Part shown: piece after piece, positions 1-7,028 of the stretch
Numbering within the stretch: the first letter of the stretch is position 1
How the letters are laid out: each line of letters starts with the position of its first letter
NCBI GenBank assembly: GCA_035515515.1
Contig: DATJBC010000126.1
Location: 1 to 18,749, forward strand
From: DATJBC01 sp035515515
Lineage (GTDB): Bacteria > Actinomycetota > Acidimicrobiia > Acidimicrobiales > UBA8190
Reading direction: 5' to 3'
Length of the DNA stretch: 18,749 bases
Translations under genes and position numbers: made by a program
The notes under the pieces: generated by a model
What the model saw: only the letters and a program-made list of their open reading frames with translations
The model's database searches: none
What the model was told of the DNA's origin: nothing

Positions 1-1
1 C

Positions 2-553
2 TGCCCCACCGGGGACGGGGCGGCGTCGGTGGTGCTGTGCTCGGGGTCCAAGCTCGCCACGCTGGACCCCGACGTCCGGCGGCGCGCCGTGAAGATCTCG
101 GCGTCGGTGCTCACCTCCGACCCCTACGTGGAGTCCGACACGGCGCAGCCCGACGTGTCCACGCTCACCAAGCGCGCCGCGGCGGCCGCCTACGAGCAGG
201 CGGGGGTGTCCCCCCAGGACCTCGACCTCGTCGAGCTGCACGACTGCTTCGCCACGGCCGAGCTCATCCACTACGAGAACCTGCAGCTGTGCGAGCCCGG
301 CGGTGCCGGGGACTTCATCGACCGGCGCGCCCCGTGGCGCGACGGGGACATCCCGGTCAACGTGTCCGGGGGGCTCATCTCCAAGGGCCACCCCATCGGC
401 GCCACCGGCGTGGCCAACCTCTTCGAGGTGGCCACCCACCTCCGCCACGAGGCCGGCGACCGGCAGGTGGAGGGGGCCAAGGTGGGCCTGACGCACGTCA
501 TCGGGCTGGGATCGGCGTGCGCGGTGCACGTCCTCGAGCGCGCCGCCTCCTGA
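2..553 (+). CDS. SCP-x/lipid-transfer-type thiolase, C-terminal part (5' end outside window)
   Basis: This is the C-terminal half of a thiolase-superfamily protein of the SCP-x/lipid-transfer group. The frame is open back to base 2 with no need for a start, so the gene begins before the window. Visible signatures are CPTGDGAAS at the left edge, VELHDCF (His codon 239-241; HDCF replaces the NEAF of classical thiolases), SKGHPIGATG (His codon 389-391) and a C-terminal IGLGSACAV block. The active-site Cys loop would be upstream and cannot be seen. In this family such enzymes cleave 3-oxoacyl-CoA, or act as retro-aldolases, in sterol or branched-chain side-chain removal; the substrate here is unknown. 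It ends 37 bp before the CoA-transferase gene on the same strand, so the two probably share a transcript. The family assignment is firm; the reaction is inferred. Confidence 0.88.
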   Translation, partial: CPTGDGAASVVLCSGSKLATLDPDVRRRAVKISASVLTSDPYVESDTAQPDVSTLTKRAAAAAYEQAGVSPQDLDLVELHDCFATAELIHYENLQLCEPGGAGDFIDRRAPWRDGDIPVNVSGGLISKGHPIGATGVANLFEVATHLRHEAGDRQVEGAKVGLTHVIGLGSACAVHVLERAAS

Positions 554-590
554 GCGCGCCGGGCGCGACGGGCCAGGGGTGGTGCCGGCC

Positions 591-2990
591 GTGAGCGGGG
601 CCGACACCCTGCTGGCGGGGGTCCGGGTCCTGGACGTGGCGGGGGAGCCGGCGGCGATGACCGGTCGCATCCTGGCCGACCTGGGCGCCGAGGTGGTCAA
701 GGTGGAGCCGCCGGGGGGCGACCCCCTGCGGGCGGTGCCGCCCTTCGGCCCCGACGGGACGTCGCTGCGCTTCGTGGCGTGGAACGCCGGCAAGGCCTGC
801 GTGCGCGTGGAGGGCCCCGGCGACGCCGGCCTCGACGCCCTGCTGGCCGGCGCCGACGTCGTGATCACCACCCCGGGCTGGCCCGGCGCCCTGGAGCTCC
901 CCCCCGGTCGGGCCCCGCAGGCGGTGTGGGTGCAGGTGACCCCGTTCGGCGGGGACGGGCCCCGGTCCCAGTGGCGCGCCAGCGACCTCGGCGTGATGGC
1001 GTCGACCGGCAACATGTACTGCACCGGCGACCCCGACCGGGCCCCGGTGCGCTGCACCGAGCCCACGGCGTGGGCCCACGTGGGCCCCGAGGTGGCCATG
1101 GCCGCCCTCAGCGCGCTGGCCTCGGGACGGCCCCAGGTCGTCGACGTGTCGTGCCAGGAGGTCGTGATGATCGCCTCCATGGGACATGTCGGGCGCTTCA
1201 CGCGCACCGGCTCGCGCGGCAAGCGCTCGGGTGCCAACGTGGGCATCACCCGCGAGATCTGGCCCTGCGCGGACGGCTTCGTGTCCTTCGGCCTGCGCGG
1301 CGGCAAGGCGCGCGTGGCCAACATGCAGACCATCACCCGCCTCGTGGCCGAGGACGGGCTGGCCACGCCGGCGCTCACCGAGCGCGACTGGACCACCTAC
1401 GACCACAACCGTGTGGGGCCCGGGGAGCTCGACGCCATCGGGGCGCCGATCGCCGAGTACTTCCTGCGCCACACCATGGCCGAGCTCTACGAGATCGCCT
1501 GCGCCACCAACCTCATGCTGGCCCCGGCCAACTCACCGCGGCAGCTGGTGGAGAGCCGCCAGCTGGCGGCGCGCGACTTCTTCTGCGCGCTCGGCCCCGC
1601 CGCGCACCTCCCCCGCAGCTTCGTGCACGTCACGAGCCCCGGCGACGCGCTGGCCGCCCCGGGGCCCGGCGGCCCCGCCCACGACGAGGCGCGCCCGCCC
1701 GCCTGGCCGGCGCGGCCCCCGGCGGCCCCGCCGAGCCCGGCGCCCCCGGGCGGGCCGCCCGACGCCCGCCACGACATCGAGTCCCGCGGGGCGTGGGCGG
1801 GCACCAGGATCATCGAGTTCGGCACGGGGGCGGCAGGGCCGATCGCCGTGCGCTACTTCGCCGAGCACGGCGCCACGGTGATCCGGGTGGAATCGCGCTC
1901 GCGGCCCGACTTCCTGCGCACCTACGGCATGGGACCGGGCAACCCGTGCGGGCTCGAGGGATCGGACATGTTCGACTCGCTCAACGTGGGCAAGCTCGGG
2001 GTCACCCTCAACCTCAAGCACCCCGAGGGCGTGGCCCTGGCCAAGCGCCTCATCGGCTGGGCCGACGCCGTGGCCGAGAACTTCGCGCCGCGCGCCATGC
2101 GCAGCTTCGGCCTCCACTACGAGGCCCTGGCCCAGGAGAAGCCCGACCTCGTCATGGTCAGCTCGTGCCTGCAGGGCCAGACCGGGCCGCACAAGGACTA
2201 CCCCGGCTTCGGCGGCCAGGGCTCGGCCCTGGGCGGCTACAACCTGCTCACGGGATGGCCCGACCGCGAGCCCGTGGGGCCCTTCGGCACCATCACCGAC
2301 TCCCTCGCCCCGCGCTTCGTGGCCAGCGCCCTCGCCGCCGGGCTCCTCTACCGGCGGCGCACCGGCCGGGGGGTGCACCTCGACGTGGGCCAGGTGGAGG
2401 CGGCGGTGTACTCGCTCAGCCCCTGGATCCTCGACTTCGACGTCAACGGCGTGGTGGGCTCCCGACAGGGGAACCGCTCCGTGCGGGCGGTCCCCCACGG
2501 CGCCTTCGCCTGCGCCGGCGACGACCGCTGGGTCGCCATCGCCGCCTGGGACGACGAGGCATGGACGCGCCTGGCCAAGGTGATCGGGCTCGACGACGCC
2601 GAGGCGGCCCGCTGGGCCACGCTCGAGGACCGGCGCCGCGCCGTCGACGACGTCGAGGCGAGGGTGCAGGCCTGGACCGCCACCCGTGACGCCGCCGAGG
2701 TGGCCGACGCGCTGCAGGCCCTGGGCGTCGAGGCGGTGCCCGTGGCCGACCTGGGCGACGCCGCCGTCGACGCCCAACTCGCGCGGCGCGGCCACTTCGT
2801 GGACCTCGAGCACCCGTGCATGGGGCCGTGCCGCTACGAGCGCAACGGCTTCCGCCTGAGCGACGCGCCCGCCGGGTACACGCGCACGAGCCCCACACTC
2901 GGGGAGCACAACGACGTCGTGCTGGGCGAGGTCCTGGGCCTCGACGCCGCGCAGCGCCGGCGCCTCGCCGCCGAGGGCGTCCTGGAATAG
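591..2990 (+). CDS. Tandem two-domain CaiB/BaiF family (class III) CoA-transferase with degenerate first domain
   Basis: About 800 residues, twice the usual family length, made of two CaiB/BaiF domains: residues ~1-350 (VRVLDVAG, LADLGAEVVKVEPPGG) and ~400-799 (TRIIEFGTGAAG, LNLKHPEG, YRRRTGRG), joined by a Pro/Ala/Gly-rich linker at ~356-400. Class III enzymes move CoA between carboxylic acids using an Asp that forms an acyl-anhydride. In the second half this aligns by eye with Asp570 (TITD, codon 2298-2300). In the first half the same column, reached from the PVR motif, is Trp161 (codon 1071-1073), so that half should be non-catalytic and possibly structural or substrate-binding. Fused tandem members are known in mycobacteria. 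I chose GTG 591 because AGGGGTGG (575-582) lies 8 nt upstream; GTG 579 and 582 are alternatives in the same frame. It likely forms an operon with the preceding thiolase. Confidence 0.85.
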   Translation: MSGADTLLAGVRVLDVAGEPAAMTGRILADLGAEVVKVEPPGGDPLRAVPPFGPDGTSLRFVAWNAGKACVRVEGPGDAGLDALLAGADVVITTPGWPGALELPPGRAPQAVWVQVTPFGGDGPRSQWRASDLGVMASTGNMYCTGDPDRAPVRCTEPTAWAHVGPEVAMAALSALASGRPQVVDVSCQEVVMIASMGHVGRFTRTGSRGKRSGANVGITREIWPCADGFVSFGLRGGKARVANMQTITRLVAEDGLATPALTERDWTTYDHNRVGPGELDAIGAPIAEYFLRHTMAELYEIACATNLMLAPANSPRQLVESRQLAARDFFCALGPAAHLPRSFVHVTSPGDALAAPGPGGPAHDEARPPAWPARPPAAPPSPAPPGGPPDARHDIESRGAWAGTRIIEFGTGAAGPIAVRYFAEHGATVIRVESRSRPDFLRTYGMGPGNPCGLEGSDMFDSLNVGKLGVTLNLKHPEGVALAKRLIGWADAVAENFAPRAMRSFGLHYEALAQEKPDLVMVSSCLQGQTGPHKDYPGFGGQGSALGGYNLLTGWPDREPVGPFGTITDSLAPRFVASALAAGLLYRRRTGRGVHLDVGQVEAAVYSLSPWILDFDVNGVVGSRQGNRSVRAVPHGAFACAGDDRWVAIAAWDDEAWTRLAKVIGLDDAEAARWATLEDRRRAVDDVEARVQAWTATRDAAEVADALQALGVEAVPVADLGDAAVDAQLARRGHFVDLEHPCMGPCRYERNGFRLSDAPAGYTRTSPTLGEHNDVVLGEVLGLDAAQRRRLAAEGVLE

Positions 2991-3070
2991 CGCCCCCACC
3001 TGCGGCGCGGCCCGGCTTGACCCGGAGTGGGTAGGTACGGGCCTCGGGGGCGCCCCCGGTAGGCCCCGGT

Positions 3071-3094
3071 CCCCGGGGCCCCTTCGCCCCGGGG
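3071..3094. terminator. GC-only stem-loop between convergent genes
   Basis: The arms CCCCGGGGC and GCCCCGGGG form a perfect 9-bp stem around the 6-nt loop CCCTTC. It sits 80 nt after the CoA-transferase stop and 52 nt beyond the end of the convergent DUF2889 gene. There is no T-tract, as is common for high-GC actinobacterial hairpins, so a bidirectional terminator role is inferred from position and stem strength only. Confidence 0.5.
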
Positions 3095-3130
3095 GCGCTC
3101 CCCCTCCGCAGAGCCGGTGTGCCCCCACGC

Positions 3131-3146
3131 CGCGCCGGGCGGCGCG
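3131..3146 (-). terminator. Short hairpin directly after the DUF2889 stop codon
   Basis: CGCGCC and GGCGCG pair (6 bp) around a GGGC loop, ending one base before the DUF2889 stop codon on the minus strand. Stems this short arise easily in sequence of this composition, so confidence is low. Confidence 0.25.
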
Positions 3147-4169
3147 TCAGGCCGCCGTCGCCACCTCGAGCAGGCCGCCGACACCGCCCAGCGCCCGCAG
3201 CAGGTCGTTGAGGTGCGTGCACGAGGCGATGCCCGTCAGGGTGTCGGGCACGGCGGAGGCGAGGGCCCCCACCGGCGCGCCCACGAGCGCCCCCACGGCG
3301 TCGGCGGCGGCGGGGCACTCGGGGAAGGGGAGGACGCGGGGCTCGGCCGACACCGCGCCGAGCACGCCGGCCGCGCCCGAGGCGCGCACCGCGTACTCGT
3401 GCAGCACGACCTCGTCGCCACCCCCCTCGCCCACCGTGTCGCGGAACATGGCCCAGATCGAGAAGGTGCCGTCGCCGGCCACCGCCACGTCGATGCACCG
3501 ACGCCGGCGCATCCAGTCGAGGTCCAACGGCCCGAGCTCGTGCCAGGCCAGGTCGTCGACCGCGGCGCCGGGCACCGGCGCGGGTGCCGGCGGGCAGTCC
3601 TGGACGGGGACGCCGTGGCCGTCGAGCACGCTGCGCACCGCCGTGCCCCCCGCGCGCCATCCCGAGCACAGGTCGGTCATGCGGTCCAGCGCGCCCGACG
3701 GCATGAGGCTGGCGGGGTGGTGCCCCTCGCGCCGGGCCAGGCGCATCCAGGCGTAGCCCGAGATGAGGGCGGCGGCCGGCATGTCGTCGAGGACCTGGCG
3801 CAACAGCGACCCGGCCTCGCCCGGGGGCACGACCTCCTCGAGATGGCGGCGGAACCCCCCACCGGCGCGCGTCCCGACCAGGGCCGAGCTCCACGCGGCG
3901 CGGGGCGTGGTGTCGAGGGACTCGAGTCGCCGGCCCATGTCGAAGCCGGCGCTGACGCGGGCCCGGGCGAGGACCACGCCGGCGCCGTCGGCGTCGGTGC
4001 GCAGGTCGCGTGCGGCGCCCTCCATGGCGAGCGGCGAGCTCCACGACCCGCGCGGTCCCACGTCGACGTGCATGGTGCGCCGGATCGACCCCGGGGCCCG
4101 GGGCGGGAGGCCCGGCAGCGGGTCGCGCGGCGCGTCGGGCTCGGTCTCGGGTGCTTTTTCGCCGCGCAC
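3147..4169 (-). CDS. DUF2889 domain protein
   Basis: The protein resembles the DUF2889 family along most of its length: GSIRRT near the start, RVSAGFDMGRRLESLDTTP, AGGGFRRHLEEVVP, DDMPAAALISGYAWMR, a central LDWMRRRR, FSIWAMFRDT, LPFPECPAAADAVG and a C-terminal CTHLNDLLRAL. The biochemical role of this family is not known to me. No membrane segment or signal peptide is visible, so a cytoplasmic location is likely. I chose GTG 4167-4169 because a TAGCGT box (4182-4177 on the minus strand) lies exactly 7 nt before it, as in leaderless actinobacterial genes; this gives 340 residues. The frame stays open to ATG 4289, but the extra 40 residues are low-complexity and not family-like. ATG 4073 would cut off the conserved GSIRRT block. 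It is divergent from the thiolase gene at 4337, suggesting a role in the same acyl-CoA pathway. Confidence 0.78.
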   Translation of the reverse strand: MRGEKAPETEPDAPRDPLPGLPPRAPGSIRRTMHVDVGPRGSWSSPLAMEGAARDLRTDADGAGVVLARARVSAGFDMGRRLESLDTTPRAAWSSALVGTRAGGGFRRHLEEVVPPGEAGSLLRQVLDDMPAAALISGYAWMRLARREGHHPASLMPSGALDRMTDLCSGWRAGGTAVRSVLDGHGVPVQDCPPAPAPVPGAAVDDLAWHELGPLDLDWMRRRRCIDVAVAGDGTFSIWAMFRDTVGEGGGDEVVLHEYAVRASGAAGVLGAVSAEPRVLPFPECPAAADAVGALVGAPVGALASAVPDTLTGIASCTHLNDLLRALGGVGGLLEVATAA

Positions 4170-4176
4170 GGGGGCC

Positions 4177-4182
4177 ACGCTA
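4177..4182 (-). promoter_or_regulatory. Putative leaderless -10 box for the DUF2889 gene
   Basis: TAGCGT on the minus strand fits the TAnnnT actinobacterial -10 pattern and lies 7 nt before GTG 4169, so transcription could start on the start codon itself. No good -35 hexamer is seen 17 nt further upstream. Confidence 0.4.
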
Positions 4183-4336
4183 CCCTTCGGGCACGCGTTC
4201 TCCGACGCCGGCGTCAGGTTCCCGGCGCGCCCGCGGACGCCGCCGTGCGGCGTGCCTCCGGGGACGCGGGGCGCCCGCCGGGGGCGCACCGGGCCGCCGG
4301 TCCCCGAGAGAGACGACGAGAGGCGAAGGAAGGGCC

Positions 4337-5488
4337 ATGGCCAGACGGGTGGCGATCGTGGGGGCGGCCCTGTCGGACTGCGGGCGCGTCGACGACAAGT
4401 CCGCCTTCGAGCTCCACCACCAGGCCACCAGCCGGGCGCTCGCCGACGCCGGCGTGGCGCGGGCCGAGGTGGGCGGCCTCATGTCGCACGGCACCGGCAA
4501 CCTGCCCCCCATCGAGCTCGCCGAGTACCTGGGCCTGGCCCCCCACATCGACTACATCGACTCCACCGGCGTGGGCGGATCGTGCTGGGAGATGTTCCTG
4601 GAGCACGCCGTGGCGGCCATCGCCCAGGGCCAGATCGACACGGTGCTGTTGTCCTACGGCTCGACGTCGCGGGCCGACCTCAAGCGCCGCACCCGCACCG
4701 CCAACCTCTACTTCGGGAACCGGGGGCCCATCCAGTTCGACGCCCCCTTCGGCCACACCCTCATCGCCAAGCACGCCATGGCGGCCCGACGGCACATGCA
4801 CGAGTTCGGCACGACCATCGAGCAGCTGGCCGAGATCGCCGTGTCGGCCCGCTACAACGCCGGCTTCAACCCCGACGCCTACTACCGCGACCCCATCACC
4901 GTCGAGGACGTGCAGAGCTCGCGGATGATCGCCGACCCGCTCACCAAGCTGCACTGCTGCATCCGCTCCGACGGCGGCGGGGCCGTCGTCCTCACCCACG
5001 AGGAGCGGGCCCGCGACTGCGCCACCACCCCCATCTGGGTGCTCGGGACGGGCGAGGCCATCTCGCACTCGACCATGAGCGAGTGGGCGGACTTCACCGA
5101 GTCGCCGTGCGTGCGCTCGGCCAGGAAGGCCTTCGGCCAGGCCGGCGTGCGCCCCGAGGACATCGACGTGGTGCAGGTCTACGACAGCTTCACCCTGACC
5201 GTGCTCCTCACCCTGGAAGGGCTGGGCTTCTGCAAGAAGGGCGAGGGCGGCCCCTTCGTGGAGGGGGGCACCCTGCGGGTGGGCGGGGCGCTGCCCACCA
5301 ACACCGACGGGGGCGGGCTGTCGTCGTGCCAGCCCGGGATGCGGGGCATCTTCCTCCTCGTCGAGGCGGTCAGGCAGCTGCGAGGCGACTGCGGTGCCCG
5401 GCAGGTCCCCGGCGCCCGGCTGGCCGCCGTGAACGCCACCGGCGGGTGGATCTCCTCGGTGGGCACCGCCATCCTCGGCCGGGAGTGA
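4337..5488 (+). CDS. Lipid-transfer/SCP-x type thiolase-family protein with altered active site
   Basis: A complete 383-residue thiolase-fold protein. ATG 4337 has a strong ribosome site, GAAGGAAGGG, at 4325-4334. Family signatures include a nucleophile-loop Cys in GGSCWEM (Cys83), the central VQVYDSF (Tyr282), LEGLGFCKKGEGG, and a C-terminal LLVEAVRQLRG. Two departures stand out. The loop that normally carries a catalytic His before Pro reads SCQPGM (Gln332), and the HDCF/NEAF position reads YDSF. Ltp2-type steroid side-chain retro-aldolases also use Tyr rather than classical thiolase residues, so an aldolase or non-thiolytic role is possible. Those enzymes work with a DUF35 partner, and none is visible here. 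It stands alone on the plus strand, divergent from the DUF2889 gene and convergent with the aldehyde dehydrogenase. Confidence 0.85.
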   Translation: MARRVAIVGAALSDCGRVDDKSAFELHHQATSRALADAGVARAEVGGLMSHGTGNLPPIELAEYLGLAPHIDYIDSTGVGGSCWEMFLEHAVAAIAQGQIDTVLLSYGSTSRADLKRRTRTANLYFGNRGPIQFDAPFGHTLIAKHAMAARRHMHEFGTTIEQLAEIAVSARYNAGFNPDAYYRDPITVEDVQSSRMIADPLTKLHCCIRSDGGGAVVLTHEERARDCATTPIWVLGTGEAISHSTMSEWADFTESPCVRSARKAFGQAGVRPEDIDVVQVYDSFTLTVLLTLEGLGFCKKGEGGPFVEGGTLRVGGALPTNTDGGGLSSCQPGMRGIFLLVEAVRQLRGDCGARQVPGARLAAVNATGGWISSVGTAILGRE

Positions 5489-5534
5489 CGGGGCCCACCG
5501 GGGTGACGGCGGCGGCGGGGCGTGCCGGCGGGTG

Positions 5535-7028
5535 TCAGCGGGCGGGCAGGGCGATGGCCTTCACCTCGAGGTACTCCTCGAACCCCTCGGCGCCGTTCTC
5601 GCGGCCCACACCGGACTGGCGGTAGCCGCCGAAGGGCACGTCGGGCGCGTTCCAGAACCCGCCGTTGACCATGAGGGTGCCCGTCCGCACCCGCCGGGCC
5701 ACCGCCATGGCCCGCTCCTCGGAGGCGCTCGTCACCGCGCCGGACAGCCCGTAGATGGAGTCGTTGGCGATGCGCACGGCGTCGTCGTCGTCCTCGTAGG
5801 GGATGACCGCCAGCACGGGGCCGAAGATCTCCTCCTGGGCGATGGTGGCCTTGGGGTCCACGTCGGCGAAGAGCGTGGGCTCGACGAAGAAGCCCTTGCC
5901 GAGATGCGCCGGGCGGCCGCCGCCGCGCACCAACCGGGCCCCCTCAGCCTTCCCCTTCTCGATGTAGCCCATCACCCGCCCGAGCTGCTTGGCGCTGATG
6001 AGGGGGCCCTGCAGATTGGCCATGTCCCAGGGGTCGCCGTAGGTGACCGAGCCCATCATGGTGTCGGCCACCTCGAGGAACTCCTCGTAGCGCGAGCGGG
6101 GCAGGAGCAGGCGCGTGGTGATGGCGCAACCCTGGCCGGCGTGGGTGCACACGCCGATGGCGCTCACGCCGATGGCCCCGGCGGGGTCGGCCACGTCGTC
6201 GAGGACGATGTTGGCCGACTTGCCCCCCAGCTCGAGGAAGACCTTCTTCACGGTGTCCGAGCCCTTGGCCATGATGCGGCGTCCGGTGGCCGTCGACCCC
6301 GTGAAGGTGATCATGTCCACCCGGGGGTCGGTGGTGAGGACCTCGCCCACCATGTGGTCCGACGACGCCACCACGTTCACGACCCCGGCGGGGATGTCGG
6401 TCTCCTCCGCGATCATGCGCCCGAGCGCCGTGGCCGACCACGGCGTGTCGGGGGCGGGCTTGAGCACCACCGTGTTGCCCGCCGCCAGGGCGGGGCCCAG
6501 CTTGGCCAGGTTGAGGTTGAGGGGGAAGTTCCACGGGGTGATGGCGCCCACCACGCCCACCGCCTCCCGGCGCACCAGGCGCCGCTGGGGCTGGCCGAAC
6601 ACGTCGCGCGGGGGCAGCCAGTGCTCGTACTCGTAGCGCACGGGCTGCTCGACCCAGTAGCCGAGGTCGTCGATGGGCAGGTCGACCTGGTTGGCGTAGG
6701 TGAGGGCGATGGGGCTGCCCACCTCGGCCACGGTGATGGCGCGCAGCTCCTCTTTGTGGGCCGACACCGCGGCGTGCAGCTGCTCCAGGCAGCGCCGCCG
6801 GAGCTCGTGGTCGGTTGACCAGGCGGTGTCGTCGAAGGCGCGCCGCGCGGCGGCGATGGCGCGGTGCATGTCGGCGGCGGTGCCGTCCGAGGTCTGCCCG
6901 AGCACCACCTCGGTGGCCGGGTCGACGTTGTCGAAGCTCCCCCCGGCGCCCGACTCGACCAGCGCGCCGTCGATCAGCAGGCGGTGCTCGCCCCGCACCT
7001 CGTGCTCGGACATCGCCGCGTCCGTCAT
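5535..7028 (-). CDS. NAD(P)-dependent aldehyde dehydrogenase family protein
   Basis: A full-length 497-residue aldehyde dehydrogenase, which oxidises an aldehyde to the carboxylate using NAD(P). All expected residues are present: PWNFPLNL with Asn167, cofactor-site Lys190 (VVLKPAP), FTGSTATGR at 242-250, general base Glu266 in LELGGKSAN, and nucleophile Cys301 in GQGCAITTR; EEIFGPVL follows near the C-terminus. The start ATG at 7026-7028 overlaps the stop of the upstream acyl-CoA synthetase gene (ATGA, 7025-7028), so translation is probably coupled. The pairing suggests that the acid it makes is then activated to a CoA thioester. Substrate cannot be told from sequence. No signal peptide or membrane segment is visible. 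Confidence 0.93.
   Translation of the reverse strand: MTDAAMSEHEVRGEHRLLIDGALVESGAGGSFDNVDPATEVVLGQTSDGTAADMHRAIAAARRAFDDTAWSTDHELRRRCLEQLHAAVSAHKEELRAITVAEVGSPIALTYANQVDLPIDDLGYWVEQPVRYEYEHWLPPRDVFGQPQRRLVRREAVGVVGAITPWNFPLNLNLAKLGPALAAGNTVVLKPAPDTPWSATALGRMIAEETDIPAGVVNVVASSDHMVGEVLTTDPRVDMITFTGSTATGRRIMAKGSDTVKKVFLELGGKSANIVLDDVADPAGAIGVSAIGVCTHAGQGCAITTRLLLPRSRYEEFLEVADTMMGSVTYGDPWDMANLQGPLISAKQLGRVMGYIEKGKAEGARLVRGGGRPAHLGKGFFVEPTLFADVDPKATIAQEEIFGPVLAVIPYEDDDDAVRIANDSIYGLSGAVTSASEERAMAVARRVRTGTLMVNGGFWNAPDVPFGGYRQSGVGRENGAEGFEEYLEVKAIALPAR

Noticed and set aside
1650..1790. Possible frameshift or gene junction in the middle of the CoA-transferase
   Set aside because: The frame stays open through a Pro/Ala/Gly-rich linker and both flanking domains are in the same frame, so it is a true fusion linker.
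2443..4044. Very long minus-strand open frame running opposite the CoA-transferase and in another frame of the DUF2889 gene
   Set aside because: Arg/Pro/Gly-rich with no recognisable motif; a by-product of high GC. The genes it overlaps have clear family signatures.
4170..4289. N-terminal extension of the DUF2889 protein to ATG 4289
   Set aside because: The extra 40 residues are low-complexity, have no family similarity, and cover the promoter region; GTG 4169 with its TAGCGT box fits better.
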